DNA of 64,000 bases from Oscillatoria salina IIICB1 (GCF_020144665.1 NZ_JAAHBQ010000008.1:1-64000); one strand, 5' to 3'; shown: positions 27,161 through 37,353, counted from the first letter of the stretch. Notes: generated from the letters alone by a model not told the origin. Numbers and translations: made by a program.

Positions 27161-28513
27161 TTAAGATTCGCAGATTCCTTGTAAGGTAGTGACAAAGTCA
27201 GGATAAGAGATTGCGGCGGCTTCCGCACCGTGGATTGTGGTCGTACCCTTGGCGTTGAGGGCAGCAATTGCTAAACTCATGGCAATGCGATGGTCTGTGC
27301 AACTATCTACTTCGGTTCCGATTAAGGTTGTACCTCCGGTAATTTCTAAGCCGTCAGGTAATTCGTGAATCTTTGCACCCATGCGATTGAGTTGGTTGGC
27401 AGTGACAGCAAGGCGATCGCTTTCTTTCACTCGCAATTCGGCTGCATCTTTAATTATAGTTGTCCCTTCGGCAAAAATTGCGGCGACGGCTAAAATAGGG
27501 ATTTCATCGATTAAACGAGGTATAATATCGCCAGAAATTGTACAACTTTGCAACTTACTCGAACGCACTCGCAAATCGGCTACAGGTTCTCCGGCTACTT
27601 CTCTTTCATTTTCCTTGGTAATATTAGCACCCATCATCGCCAAAGCTTCTAAAATTCCGGTACGAGTGGGATTAACACCAACATTTTCAATTAATAACTC
27701 CGAGTCAGGAACGATCGCACCCGCAATTAACCAAAACGCGGCGGAACTAATATCTCCTGGTACAATTACAGTTTGTCCCTCTAATTTGGGTCTACCTTGA
27801 ATAGTGACAGAATTAGTTTCCGGGTCTACCTTGATTTTTGCCCCAAATGCTTGTAACATTCTCTCACTATGATCGCGGGATAAAGCAGGTTCAGTAACAG
27901 TAGTTTCACCCGTTGTCATCAAACCAGCGAGAAGAACACAAGATTTAACTTGTGCAGACGCGATCGGCGAGTGATAATGAATTGGTTGTAATTCCGTCCC
28001 GCGAACAGCCAGAGGTGCGAGAGAATCACCCTTGCGTCCCCAAATTTTCGCACCCATTTGCTGTAAAGGTTTCACCACACGGGACATCGGACGCGATCGC
28101 AGCGAGTTATCCCCAGTAACAGTAAAAAAGCGTCCCGGTTGGGAAGCAAGAATACCTAACATCAATCTGAGAGTAGTACCAGAATTACCAGCATTCAAGA
28201 CTTCATTAGGTTCTTGTAACAAACCCAAACCGACACCTTTAACAATAACTTCATCGGTATTTAAAGGCGAAATTTCTGCCCCCATCTGACGAAAACAACT
28301 CGCCGTACTGCGAGGGTCTTCACCCAATAATAAACCTTTGATGCGAGTTTCTCCCGACGCGATCGCACCCAACATCAACGCGCGATGGGAAATTGATTTA
28401 TCACCCGGAATTTGAATCCTACCTTGTAAAGATAAACCAGCTTCCGGTCTGCGGACAATCAAGTTTTGCTGATTCGCGATATTTTTCAGTGTAACGACGA
28501 CATTGTTTGACAT
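27161..28513 (-). CDS. aroA: 3-phosphoshikimate 1-carboxyvinyltransferase (EPSP synthase)
   Basis: 450 residues. It has the [14 protein letters not shown] motif near 38, [16 protein letters not shown] (the LNAGNSGT signature), the [11 protein letters not shown] segment, and the second signature [15 protein letters not shown]. This is the glyphosate-target enzyme of the shikimate pathway, making EPSP from shikimate-3-phosphate and phosphoenolpyruvate. A heptamer repeat array begins just upstream of its start codon, within the promoter region. Confidence 0.97.
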   Translation of the reverse strand: MSNNVVVTLKNIANQQNLIVRRPEAGLSLQGRIQIPGDKSISHRALMLGAIASGETRIKGLLLGEDPRSTASCFRQMGAEISPLNTDEVIVKGVGLGLLQEPNEVLNAGNSGTTLRLMLGILASQPGRFFTVTGDNSLRSRPMSRVVKPLQQMGAKIWGRKGDSLAPLAVRGTELQPIHYHSPIASAQVKSCVLLAGLMTTGETTVTEPALSRDHSERMLQAFGAKIKVDPETNSVTIQGRPKLEGQTVIVPGDISSAAFWLIAGAIVPDSELLIENVGVNPTRTGILEALAMMGANITKENEREVAGEPVADLRVRSSKLQSCTISGDIIPRLIDEIPILAVAAIFAEGTTIIKDAAELRVKESDRLAVTANQLNRMGAKIHELPDGLEITGGTTLIGTEVDSCTDHRIAMSLAIAALNAKGTTTIHGAEAAAISYPDFVTTLQGICES

Positions 28514-28520
28514 AGTAGAG

Positions 28521-28648
28521 ACAGTTATCAGTTAGCAGTTACCAGTTAGCAGTTATCAGTTATCAGTTAGTGACTGGGGACTGGGGATTTCAGTTATCAG
28601 TTAACAGTTATTAGTTACCAGTTATCAGTTACCAGTTATCAGTTATCA
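28521..28648. repeat. AGTTATC/AGTTACC heptamer array upstream of aroA
   Basis: About fifteen heptamers of AGTTATC, AGTTACC and AGTTAGC type, broken once by TGACTGGGGACTGGGGATT. The array starts about 8 bases upstream of the aroA start codon, so the aroA leader or promoter must lie within or beyond it. Confidence 0.8.
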
Positions 28649-28705
28649 ATTTGTCCAAACATTCCCACCCTTCTCACTTGTCTTCCCCCTCTCCCAAGTC
28701 TCCCT

Positions 28706-28739
28706 TCCCAGTCCCCAATCACCAATCACCAGTCCCCAA
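28706..28739. repeat. CCCCAGT/CACCAAT heptamers ending at a stop codon
   Basis: Units CCCAGTC, CCCAATC, ACCAATC and ACCAGTC repeat at a 7-base period and run directly into the stop codon of the leftward gene at 28740. Confidence 0.7.
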
Positions 28740-29111
28740 TCACTTAAAAACATCTAAATCCAAAGCTTCGGAACCACCTTCTTCGAGTTGTTCTAAAACA
28801 TTACCGAGTTGGACCCAAATCAGCAAGCCTATAAACGCCGTCATGGGAAACGCGATCGCATAAGCTACTGCGCGATCGAAGATAAAGATTTCGACACCAG
28901 AAGCGAGAAACAAACAAATTCCCAGACAAATACCTAAATAAGGTAACACTAAGCGAAACCCTCTCATTTCCGCTAGTGTCCGCGTCGAACCACTTTCAGC
29001 CCACTGTTGCACTTTTTGTTTGAGAATAGCGCTAAAAGCAGACCCACAAGTCAGTCCAATAAATAAACCCAACACAAGTAAAAAATAAGGCGGTTCCGGT
29101 AGATTGTACAT
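28740..29111 (-). CDS. Conserved small membrane protein, function unknown
   Basis: 123 residues with three hydrophobic helices: about 8-29 (YFLLVLGLFIGLTCGSAFSAI), 52-70 and 76-102. An arginine-bearing stretch between the first two (STRTLAEMRGFRLVLPY) should face the cytoplasm. The C-terminus is acidic (LEQLEEGGSEALDLDVF). Not recognised beyond resemblance to cyanobacterial conserved hypothetical proteins. The stop codon TGA begins the adjoining heptamer repeat. Confidence 0.72.
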   Translation of the reverse strand: MYNLPEPPYFLLVLGLFIGLTCGSAFSAILKQKVQQWAESGSTRTLAEMRGFRLVLPYLGICLGICLFLASGVEIFIFDRAVAYAIAFPMTAFIGLLIWVQLGNVLEQLEEGGSEALDLDVFK

Positions 29112-29195
29112 AAGTGGTTAAGAGTTAGTAAAGTGGCAACAAGATAGTCGGTAGTTAATTATGCCACGACCGACTACCTTATAGTTAGTACCCGA

Positions 29196-30905
29196 TTATT
29201 TAATCAAGGGTGCTTTCGTTTTGGGGATGGGGGTAGGTACTGTTTCGTTAGAGAAACTGCGGATCGCAGTTAGCGCAACGTTAAACAATTGTCCGGGTTG
29301 AAGGTCATCTTTAACTAAATTCCACAAGCGCTGAACTTCTTCTGTATGCAGGCGATCGTTTTCAGTCAAAGCGAGTAACAACTGACGGCGTAGATACTGA
29401 CCTTCATCAGACAGTAAGTATTGTAAACCGAGTTGGGCGGTAGGTAAGAGGTTAAATTTACTATCCAAACGCGCGATCGCGATCATATTTTCCAATCTCT
29501 GCCACTGAAATGTCCCGTCTTTAAACAAGACATCAATTAAACGCCGCCGCATTTGAGGAGATTCTCCAGTTAGCAACCGTCGTGCTACATAAGGATAGGA
29601 AACTTCGATAATTTTAAACTCTGGATTTAAAGAAAGTGCTAATCCTTCCTGAGTTACCAACGAACGAATAATTAAAGCGAATTTAGCGGGAACTCGGAAA
29701 GGATAATCGTACATCAATTCCGAAAACTCGTCGGTAATCGTTTTAAAGTTGAAGTTAGCGACGCTTTCTCCCATTGCTTTTCCTAACACTTGTTCCAAAG
29801 CTGGGATAATTGGTTCGATTTGGGTATCTGGAGTTAAAAAGCCGAGGTTAACAAAATCAGCAGCTAAACCGTAGTAATCTTTGTTAATTAAATGAACGAC
29901 TGAACTAGCGATCGTTTCTTTGGTAAATTCTTCTAACTGATCCATCATCCCGAAGTCAATAAACGCCATGCGACCATCGGGAAGGGCGAATAAATTACCA
30001 GGATGGGGATCGGCATGAAAAAAGCCAAATTCTAATAATTGTCGCAACCCTGCGGTTACACCAATTTCTATTAGTTTGTTTTGGTCGAGATTTGCTGCTT
30101 TAATTTTGGCAGTATCGGTCAGTTTAAATCCGTCAATCCATTCTAAAGTTAGGACGCGAGTGTTAGTATAGCGCCAATAAATTGTGGGAACTTTAACGTG
30201 AGGATCGTCACGGAAATTGGTTGCAAATTTTTCGGCATTCCGCGCTTCGTTGAGATAATCTATTTCTTCAAATAACTTACAGCCGAATTCATCGACAATT
30301 AAAGTGAGATCGTGACCGAGATTTAATGGTAGCCAGGGTGCTAGCAAACTTGCACCCCAGCGCATTAAATAGAGATCTAGGGTGACGATCGGTAATAAAT
30401 CCGGTCGCTGTACTTTCACTGCGACTTCTTCACCACTATGGAGAAAAGCGCGATATACTTGACCTAGACTCGCTGCGGCTACTGGTTGGGGCGCAATTTC
30501 TTGATATAATTCGCTTACTTTGCGACTTAACTCGGTTTCGATAATCTTAAAGGCGCGATCGCTGTCAAAGGGTGGCAGTTGGTCTTGGAGTTTTGTTAAT
30601 TCCTGTAAAAAATCTTTGCGAATTAAGTCTGGTCTGGTCGAAAGTGCTTGTCCTACTTTGATAAATGTTGGACCCAAGCGGGTAAGAATCTGACGTAGCT
30701 GTCGGGCGCGTTTGTATTTATCGATTTCTTGCTGACCGCGCCATTTGTCTAATTGTAAAGCGATTATGAAAGTACCAAAAAACCAGGCAATTGTCAAGGC
30801 TCTACCAATAACTTTCCACAGATGGCGGCGACAATAACGAGCGATTTCCTGCGCGTCGTAGCGCCTGATTCCTTCCTCAGACGTAATATTCGGATATCTA
30901 CTCAC
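29196..30905 (-). CDS. ABC1/UbiB-family atypical protein kinase
   Basis: 569 residues, GTG start. The ABC1 domain shows RQILTRLGPTFIKVGQALSTRPDL (KxGQ motif), AAASLGQVYRAFL (Ala-rich loop), VAVKVQRPDL (catalytic Lys), HADPHPGNLF (catalytic loop) and FIDFGMMDQL (metal-binding DFG). The family (UbiB/AarF/ADCK) supports quinone synthesis and, in plants and cyanobacteria, thylakoid lipid and stress functions. Cyanobacteria carry several paralogues, so the specific role is open. Confidence 0.93.
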   Translation of the reverse strand: MSRYPNITSEEGIRRYDAQEIARYCRRHLWKVIGRALTIAWFFGTFIIALQLDKWRGQQEIDKYKRARQLRQILTRLGPTFIKVGQALSTRPDLIRKDFLQELTKLQDQLPPFDSDRAFKIIETELSRKVSELYQEIAPQPVAAASLGQVYRAFLHSGEEVAVKVQRPDLLPIVTLDLYLMRWGASLLAPWLPLNLGHDLTLIVDEFGCKLFEEIDYLNEARNAEKFATNFRDDPHVKVPTIYWRYTNTRVLTLEWIDGFKLTDTAKIKAANLDQNKLIEIGVTAGLRQLLEFGFFHADPHPGNLFALPDGRMAFIDFGMMDQLEEFTKETIASSVVHLINKDYYGLAADFVNLGFLTPDTQIEPIIPALEQVLGKAMGESVANFNFKTITDEFSELMYDYPFRVPAKFALIIRSLVTQEGLALSLNPEFKIIEVSYPYVARRLLTGESPQMRRRLIDVLFKDGTFQWQRLENMIAIARLDSKFNLLPTAQLGLQYLLSDEGQYLRRQLLLALTENDRLHTEEVQRLWNLVKDDLQPGQLFNVALTAIRSFSNETVPTPIPKTKAPLIK

Positions 30906-31144
30906 GAACTCTTCTATTGCCTCTTAAGTTAAACAGTTTTAGTTAAATCTTAACTCTAGTATACAAAAATACACTTTTTTTTTCATTTAATTGCCATCTA
31001 TCGTTAGGTAGATTGCTCGCTACCAAGTTAACCTGTCTTTGGTGTTTTGCCAAGAGAAGTTGAGAAGCGAGATCCGAGAGAATCTCCCTAGGCTCAAATG
31101 CGATCGTCTAAAATAGAGGTTCAATACCCCTAATTGAGAAAACT

Positions 31145-31333
31145 ATGACTACTACTAAAAAAGAAGTCGAATTTCTGTTAAATAAACTACCTGACGATTG
31201 TTCTATTGAAGATATTCAATATCATCTTTATGTATTGGCTAAAATTCGTCAAGGATTAGAAGTTGCCGATCGAGAAGGTACAATTTCCCAAGTAGAAGCA
31301 GAAGGGCGTTTAAGCAAATGGCTTATCAAGTAA
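31145..31333 (+). CDS. Putative antitoxin of a ParE-type toxin-antitoxin pair
   Basis: 62 residues, mainly helical: KKEVEFLLNKLPDDCSIEDIQYHLYVLAKIRQGLEVADREGTIS. Such sequences usually precede ParE/RelE toxins in cyanobacteria. It overlaps the downstream toxin gene by 16 bases, which implies translational coupling. The segment IRQGLEVADREGTISQVEAE is the usual antitoxin end. DNA-binding capacity is not evident from sequence. Confidence 0.8.
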   Translation: MTTTKKEVEFLLNKLPDDCSIEDIQYHLYVLAKIRQGLEVADREGTISQVEAEGRLSKWLIK

Positions 31334-31617
31334 ATTGGTCTTCTAAAGCATTAGAAGATTTAGACGATCTTGCAGCCTATATTGCTCGTGATTCTGCTGC
31401 TTACGCTGCGACAATTATTCAAAAAATACTCGACACAACCAGAAGTTTAAGTCAGTTTCCGCGATCGGGACGAATTGTTCCTGAATTAGGAGAGGAAAAT
31501 ATTCGAGAAAAGTTTGCTTATAACTATCGGATTATTTATCGGGTTCAAGGAGAAACTGTTACAATCGCGGCAGTTATTCATGGTAAAAGGCAGTTAGAAA
31601 ATTGGGAAGATGTTTAG
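31318..31617 (+). CDS. RelE/ParE-family toxin
   Basis: 99 residues of the ParE fold: VNWSSKALEDLDDLAAYIARDS at the start, the helix pair through AATIIQKILDTTRSLSQFPRSGRIVPEL, and the C-terminal strand segment IREKFAYNYRIIYRVQGETVTIAAVIHGKRQL. Toxins of this family target DNA gyrase (ParE) or ribosome-bound mRNA (RelE); the target is not settled. It is coupled to the 62-residue antitoxin gene before it. Confidence 0.92.
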   Translation: MAYQVNWSSKALEDLDDLAAYIARDSAAYAATIIQKILDTTRSLSQFPRSGRIVPELGEENIREKFAYNYRIIYRVQGETVTIAAVIHGKRQLENWEDV

Positions 31618-31677
31618 TTGTATAATTAGTAGAAACTAGCCAGGGCTAGTTGCTACTAATCCCAACTGAAATAGCGA

Positions 31678-34263
31678 CTATTCTTGTGCTTCTAATTTCG
31701 CTAAACGACTCTTAAGTTCCTGATTTTCTTGTTTGAGTTGATCGAGATCCTCGCGCAACTTTTGCAAAGCTTTATCCGAACCAACTTTTTGCTGGACTTT
31801 TTTCACTGCTTCTTCAGCGCGACGACGCACCCTTCCGTCAGAAGTTTGATTAGCTAAAGCTTGTAATTGCGCGATCGCTTTTTCGGTTTCCATTTGTTCT
31901 AACCCGGAAACTACCGCAACTTGGGTTAAGAAGAAAGTTTCTGCAATAATTGCTTCTAACTGTTCGAGAATTAATTCTAATTTAGCCGGACTTTGACCAG
32001 TAGAAACCGCACCCAAACCACGAATAGCAGCTAAACGTAAAGCTTGGGGAACTCCTGGTTGAGTATATTCGAGAATTATATCCACCGCTTCGGAACAAGT
32101 TTTCATCTTACTCAAACCAGAAATTGCACCACAACGCACAACTTCATTCCAACCAGTTCTTGTCTGCAAAACTTGCTTAAAAAACTCAATTACTTCGGCT
32201 TCTTTCTCTTTTAAATTCCCAGAAACCATCTCACCTAAACAACTAATAGCTGCTGCTTCAGTGTAGTAACTAGCATCTCCTGCTTCAGCTATTTGTTTAA
32301 TTTTTTCGTAACTTTCAGTAGTTTTAAATTTGCTCAAACTACTAATAACTGCGCGACGCACTTTTGTGTCTTCATCTACTAAACCAGAGATTAAAGCTTT
32401 TGCAGCTTGGTCGAGTTTGATTTTACCTAATTCTTTTGCTACCTCAACTCTTACTCCCCAAAAAGCATCATTTTGTAAAGCTTCTGCGAGTGCTTTCACG
32501 GCTTCTAATCCGCTTTTTTTGCTTAAATCAGCAGCAGCATAAATCCGAGAAATTGGATCGGGATCGTGTTTTAATTGTGCTTTTAAATTAGCAACTGGAT
32601 AATCTAAAGTTACAGTTTTAAGAAGATTATTACCTAAATCAAAACTGACAAATTTAGGTTTATTTTCTAAGGGGAAGTAAAAAGATTGTTCCCGTTCGTG
32701 GATGCGAAGAGACATCGTTTTGAAATCTACATTTCCCGACTTATCTACATAGCCGAAAGCCAGGGGAATAGTTAAATCGAATAACTCGCTGTCGCTACCT
32801 GTGGAATCTTTCTTCGCTTGTTTTTGGGTGACGCTTAGTTTAGCGAGTTTACTTTTATTATCCCAGGAATAACTAACTTTGTAATCAGGATGACCACCTC
32901 GAAAAACGTATTGATCGAAAAGCGGCGCTAAATTGCGTCCGGTGGCGTTTTCAATTGCGCGTAATAAATCGATAGTTTCGACAGTTTTGTGAGCATTTTG
33001 GCGGACAAAAGTATGAATTGCTTTGTCAAAAAGTTCGTCTCCGAGAGTCGCCCGAATCATGTGATAAACACAAGCACCTTTTTCGTAAAGATGGCGATCG
33101 TAAAGTTCGATCGCTTCCCGATAAATGTTAGTTACAATGGGGCGACGATAGCGAGAAGTATCTTCAGAAATATAACTTCTGGCTTCGTTTAAAAGGTAAT
33201 AAGCTGCATCGTCTTTTCCATATTCGTTTTCTGTCCACTGAACTTCCGAATAAGAGGCTGCACCTTCTTTAATCCAAGCGTGGGACCAATGTTTAATTAC
33301 GACTAGATCGCCAAACCATTGATGTGCGAGTTCGTGAGCAACTAAACTTTCAGTACGTTGGTTATCAATTTCGGCGCGATCGTCGATCAGACAGCGATCG
33401 GTTAATAAGGTGGTAGAGGTGTTTTCCATCCCGCCGAAAATAAAGTCGGCGACACAAACTTGGGCGTATTTAGGGTAGGGGTAATTATAGCCATATTTTT
33501 CACTAAAAAATTCTAACATTCGTGGAGTTTTGCCCATGCTGCGTCGAGCATCTGCTTCTCTATTTTTGTCTACATAATAAGTGACGGGAATGTTATTCCA
33601 TTCGTCTTTAATTTCGGCAAAATCACCAACTGCTAAGGTCATTAAATAGGTGGGATGGATTTGTTTTTGTCGCCAATGATAGATAATTGTTTTGTTTTTT
33701 TCTTCTCTAGAAATGAGTTCGCCGTTGGAGATAGCTAAGTAAGGTTGGGGGACTTGTACGCGAATTTCAGAAGTAGCTAATTGTCCGGGATAATCAAAAC
33801 AAGGGAACCAAAAACGAGAGTCTTCATCTTCTCCTTGAGTCCAAACTTGAGTGGGTTTGTCAGGATAATCGGAGTCTGGGGTGATAAAATATAAACCTCG
33901 TTGGGGTCGATCGACGCGGTAAGCGATCGCGATTTCCATTTTGGCTTCGGTGGTGGGTTGAAGCAACTGGATTTGGAGTTTTTCGTCGTCGTAGTCAAAG
34001 GGCTGACTGACTTTATCGACTAATACTGAGTCGATTTTAAGATTGACTGCATCGAGAGTTAAGCTGGTTATGCCGGGAACTACAGGCTGGAGAGTAATTG
34101 TACAAGTGCCGTGAAAGCTTTCGTTGGGGATATCGAGAACTAGATCCAGGAAAATATGTTCTACCTGTCCCGGGCGATCGGGGTTATACTGAGGTTTCGC
34201 CCCTGGTAACTCAAAAGAACGCTTGCCGTTATCTTCTGTATCGAAATAATATGAGTGCAACAT
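31678..34263 (-). CDS. M1 family aminopeptidase with HEAT-repeat C-terminus
   Basis: 861 residues. N-terminal beta domain (about 1-215), catalytic domain with the exopeptidase motif GGMEN at 277-281 and zinc site H310-E311-LA-H314 with Glu333 in WIKEGAASY. After about 450 comes a beta region, then HEAT-type helical repeats (about 575-820: AVKALAEALQNDAFWGVRVEVAKELGKIK and similar). The end is a short coiled coil (about 825-858, LREDLDQLKQENQELKSRLAKLE). It resembles TATA-binding-protein-associated-factor-like M1 members. Likely cytoplasmic peptide trimming. Confidence 0.93.
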   Translation of the reverse strand: MLHSYYFDTEDNGKRSFELPGAKPQYNPDRPGQVEHIFLDLVLDIPNESFHGTCTITLQPVVPGITSLTLDAVNLKIDSVLVDKVSQPFDYDDEKLQIQLLQPTTEAKMEIAIAYRVDRPQRGLYFITPDSDYPDKPTQVWTQGEDEDSRFWFPCFDYPGQLATSEIRVQVPQPYLAISNGELISREEKNKTIIYHWRQKQIHPTYLMTLAVGDFAEIKDEWNNIPVTYYVDKNREADARRSMGKTPRMLEFFSEKYGYNYPYPKYAQVCVADFIFGGMENTSTTLLTDRCLIDDRAEIDNQRTESLVAHELAHQWFGDLVVIKHWSHAWIKEGAASYSEVQWTENEYGKDDAAYYLLNEARSYISEDTSRYRRPIVTNIYREAIELYDRHLYEKGACVYHMIRATLGDELFDKAIHTFVRQNAHKTVETIDLLRAIENATGRNLAPLFDQYVFRGGHPDYKVSYSWDNKSKLAKLSVTQKQAKKDSTGSDSELFDLTIPLAFGYVDKSGNVDFKTMSLRIHEREQSFYFPLENKPKFVSFDLGNNLLKTVTLDYPVANLKAQLKHDPDPISRIYAAADLSKKSGLEAVKALAEALQNDAFWGVRVEVAKELGKIKLDQAAKALISGLVDEDTKVRRAVISSLSKFKTTESYEKIKQIAEAGDASYYTEAAAISCLGEMVSGNLKEKEAEVIEFFKQVLQTRTGWNEVVRCGAISGLSKMKTCSEAVDIILEYTQPGVPQALRLAAIRGLGAVSTGQSPAKLELILEQLEAIIAETFFLTQVAVVSGLEQMETEKAIAQLQALANQTSDGRVRRRAEEAVKKVQQKVGSDKALQKLREDLDQLKQENQELKSRLAKLEAQE

Positions 34264-34372
34264 AGATCGAGTTCATTAATTTGCCAATAAGTTACAGAGT
34301 AGCGCAGAACTGCAATGACTAACGGGACGGTAAAATAATCTCATTTGTATTTTTCTGCGGTTTAGCAAACAA

Positions 34373-35290
34373 ATGACTGCAACAACGATTAATAATCCAG
34401 GTTTAGCTTCGCGCTTTGTTAACGGGATACTCGCGATTAAGCCTTTGGCAAGTTTTGCTAAGTACAAGGCACGTGAGATGATGATTAAACGGGCGGAAAA
34501 AATTGGCGTACCTTGGCGTGAAGAGGTACGAAAGTTACGCCAGCATGATTGGGATCGCGAATTTGCGGAGGTGGAAAATCCTCAGTTAGTTTATCCAGAA
34601 TACTATCTGCGATCGTTCCATGCTTACGATCGCGGTAATCTTAGTTGGGATGCTGCTTTAGAGGTGGAAGTTGCTGCTTATGCTGTCCATGCAGGTATTT
34701 GGCAAGATGCAGGGGCGAAGGGCGATCCGAGATTAAGACAAAGTTATCATAATTTGCTGAAAGAACAAATTCCTAGTCAACCGCAAGCTATTTTAGATCT
34801 TGGTTGTAGTGTGGGAATGAGTAGTTTTGCTTTGCAAGCAACTTATCCTAATAGTAAGGTGACGGGAATAGATTTATCGCCTTATTTTTTAGCTGTAGCT
34901 AATTATAAGAATAGACAGCGACAGCAAAATATTAGTTGGTTACACGCTGCGGCGGAAAATACAGGTTTACCCGATCGATCTTTTGATTTAGTTTCGGCAT
35001 TTTTGCTTTTTCATGAGTTACCTCAAAGTGCAGCAACCGAAATTTTAGCGGAAGCACGGCGTTTGTTGCGTCCGGGCGGTTATTTGGGAATTATGGAAAT
35101 GAATCCGCGATCGCAGGTTTATGCCCAAATGCCTCCTTATATCTTAACTTTGCTTAAGAGTACGGAGCCTTATCTGGATCAGTATTTTAGCTTGGATTTG
35201 GCTGACGCGATCGCTGATGCAGGTTTTGAACCACCAACTATTATTTCTAATAGTCCCCGCCATCGCACTGTGATTGCTAAAGTGAAATAA
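34373..35290 (+). CDS. Class I SAM-dependent methyltransferase
   Basis: 305 residues. A helical N-terminal part of about 130 residues precedes a Rossmann-type methyltransferase domain: motif I ILDLGCSVGMSSFAL, VTGIDLSPYFLAVA (motif II acidic end), and FDLVSAFLLFHELP followed by EARRLLRPGGYLGIMEMNP. The HELP and RLLRPGG elements are typical of small-molecule methyltransferases. Substrate unknown. The gene is divergent from the M1 aminopeptidase, 109 bases away. Confidence 0.88.
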   Translation: MTATTINNPGLASRFVNGILAIKPLASFAKYKAREMMIKRAEKIGVPWREEVRKLRQHDWDREFAEVENPQLVYPEYYLRSFHAYDRGNLSWDAALEVEVAAYAVHAGIWQDAGAKGDPRLRQSYHNLLKEQIPSQPQAILDLGCSVGMSSFALQATYPNSKVTGIDLSPYFLAVANYKNRQRQQNISWLHAAAENTGLPDRSFDLVSAFLLFHELPQSAATEILAEARRLLRPGGYLGIMEMNPRSQVYAQMPPYILTLLKSTEPYLDQYFSLDLADAIADAGFEPPTIISNSPRHRTVIAKVK

Positions 35291-35686
35291 ATTACCTAAA
35301 AAAACTACAAAAGTCTGCGGCACTTTTGTAGTTCGATCCTCGAGCCGATATCCCTTCAAAAAATCGTGGTATTTTTGGTAAAAAACGTTGTCAATCAGCC
35401 GCACTGAGATCCTCTTCATCGCTATTCAAAAAGAATTTTTATTTCAATTATTACAGACGATTATCAACTTCAGCGAGATCGTACCCTCATTTATCAGCTA
35501 TCAGTAGATATTGGAGACAAAAAGCAATTAGTGAATCAACTGTGTTAACTGTTCGGGTGGTAACTGTTCGCTGAAACCCTAGTCCAAGGGTTCCCAAAGA
35601 AACATTCGCGAAAATTATGTGCCAAGCTTAACATTAAAAGTGTAGCTACCGAACATAGAATCTATTTACAACAGGAGCGAAGTCCA
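35291..35686. other. Intergenic region with orphan terminator and possible small RNA
   Basis: 396 bases between the methyltransferase and the first tandem kinase. It contains a minus-strand terminator (next entry) with no minus-strand protein gene in front of it, and a TTGACA box 56 bases further upstream. The right part holds degenerate AGTTATC-like repeats and TAACTGTTCG duplications (35540-35570). The kinase SD (AGGAGCG) lies near 35672. Confidence 0.5.
35298..35333 (-). terminator. Strong minus-strand intrinsic terminator without an obvious gene
   Basis: A perfect 12-bp stem, AACTACAAAAGT (35303-35314) with ACTTTTGTAGTT (35322-35333), closes a 7-base loop. Read leftward it is followed by six T residues. 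Read rightward there is no T-run, so it fits poorly as a terminator of the methyltransferase. It may end a short RNA transcribed from the TTGACA-like box at 35389-35394 with TACCAC 17 bases on. The RNA itself is inference. Confidence 0.55.
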
Positions 35687-37300
35687 ATGAGCAACTATCC
35701 AAATTTTGGCAATCCCAGATATCAAATCATCCGAGAATTGGGAAGAAACCGGGAAGGAGGACGAATTACCTATCTTGCTACTGGTGAAACTGAAAAACAA
35801 ATGGTCGCCTTGAAACAGTTTCGCTTTGCTCAAGAGGATTCTAACTGGGAAGGTTACAAAACTTATCAACGCGAACTGCAACTGCTGCAAGAATTAGATT
35901 GTCCGGGTATTCCTCGCTATGTGGATGCTTTTGAGACTCCAGAAGGTTTTTCTTTGGTACAAGAATATATTCCCGCACCTTCTTTAGCTGAAAGACACAG
36001 TTTTAAACCCGATGAAATCAAACATATTGCTGTGTCAACCTTAGAAATTTTAGTGGATTTACAAAATCGCCTTCCTCCGGTTATTCATCGAGATATTAAA
36101 CCAGAAAATATTTTGCTTGACGAGCGCTTAAATGTTTATTTGGTTGATTTTGGTTTAGCTCGAATTGGTTCTCAAGATGTTGCTGCTAGTAGTATAGCGG
36201 CAGGTACGCCCGGCTTTATTGCTCCGGAACAGTTATTTAATCGTCCGCTAAGTTTGGCAACCGATCTATATAGTTTGGGTGCAACTTTATTTTGTTTGCT
36301 TGCTGGTACTCGTTCGGCAGATATTGGTAAGTTAATTGATGAGAATTATCGCTTTGATTTTCAGCTTCTCGATCCGAGATTAAATAAGTCTTTTGTCAAA
36401 TGGCTGAAGAAAATGTTAGAACCAGTTGTTCACAAGCGCTATCCTAATGCAGCTTCGGCTTTGGCAGCATTGAAACCTCTGGAGGTGATGAGTTCCCCAG
36501 TTAATTTAACTAATTGGAAATTAGCTGGTTTAGTTGTTGCTTTAGTCGGGATTAGTTTGGTTGGCAAATTAGAAAAGTTATCCCAACAACCAGTTCCTAC
36601 TTATACACCTCCTGTGAGAGAAACCGATCTAGATTTAGCTGGACAATTTTTCCAAGAAGGGGAAAGATTGAGCGCACAAGGTGCCTATCAAAGAGCTTTA
36701 ATTGCTTATGATGAAGCGATCGCGTTAAAGCCTAATTATGGGGAAGCATTTTCGAGTCGTTGTTGGGTGTTGCAACAAATGGAGCGTTATACTGAAGCAT
36801 TAGCAGCTTGCGATCGCGCGCTCTCGATTAATTCTGGTTCCAAACAAACTTGGAATCGACAAGCAGGTGCTTTAGCAGGTTTGGGTAGAAATCGCGAAGC
36901 GATCGCTACTTATACTCGCGCATTGCAAATCGATCCCGATTATTATTGGGCTTGGAATGACCTCGGAGCGATCTACAATCAGGAGGGACGCTACGCTGAA
37001 GCCCTAGCTGCGGCACAAAGAGCGACAGAACTCGATCCTGACACTTATAATGCTTGGAAGGTACGCGGTGAAGCTGAACTTGGTTTACAACGTTATTCAG
37101 CCGCACTCAATTCCTTTAAGTCAGCAATTAAAATAAATCCAGAGGAATATTGGAGTTGGTATGGGCAAGGGGTAGCATTAGAAAAAATGGGTGCGCGCGC
37201 GGACGCGATCGCCTCTTACAATCGAGCAATTACTCTTAATCCTGAGTTCTATTTAGCCATCGAGAAGAAAAGGCAATTAGTGGAGAAATTAGCACCATAA
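35687..37300 (+). CDS. Hanks-type Ser/Thr protein kinase with C-terminal TPR repeats
   Basis: 537 residues: kinase domain (about 12-270) with invariant Lys43 (VALKQF), catalytic Asp136 in HRDIKPEN and Asp154 in DFG. The glycine loop reads GRNREGGRITYLA. A transmembrane helix (about 276-293) follows, then about six TPR units (about 312-532, for example AYQRALIAYDEAIALKPNYGEA). The TPR part should lie outside the cytoplasm or bind partners. It is the first of three paralogous kinases in tandem, 53 bases before the next. AGGAGCG precedes the ATG. Confidence 0.95.
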   Translation: MSNYPNFGNPRYQIIRELGRNREGGRITYLATGETEKQMVALKQFRFAQEDSNWEGYKTYQRELQLLQELDCPGIPRYVDAFETPEGFSLVQEYIPAPSLAERHSFKPDEIKHIAVSTLEILVDLQNRLPPVIHRDIKPENILLDERLNVYLVDFGLARIGSQDVAASSIAAGTPGFIAPEQLFNRPLSLATDLYSLGATLFCLLAGTRSADIGKLIDENYRFDFQLLDPRLNKSFVKWLKKMLEPVVHKRYPNAASALAALKPLEVMSSPVNLTNWKLAGLVVALVGISLVGKLEKLSQQPVPTYTPPVRETDLDLAGQFFQEGERLSAQGAYQRALIAYDEAIALKPNYGEAFSSRCWVLQQMERYTEALAACDRALSINSGSKQTWNRQAGALAGLGRNREAIATYTRALQIDPDYYWAWNDLGAIYNQEGRYAEALAAAQRATELDPDTYNAWKVRGEAELGLQRYSAALNSFKSAIKINPEEYWSWYGQGVALEKMGARADAIASYNRAITLNPEFYLAIEKKRQLVEKLAP

Positions 37301-37353
37301 ATGCACGTTTTCATCCTTTTGTCAACAACAAAATTTCACTTCCAAACAGGCAA

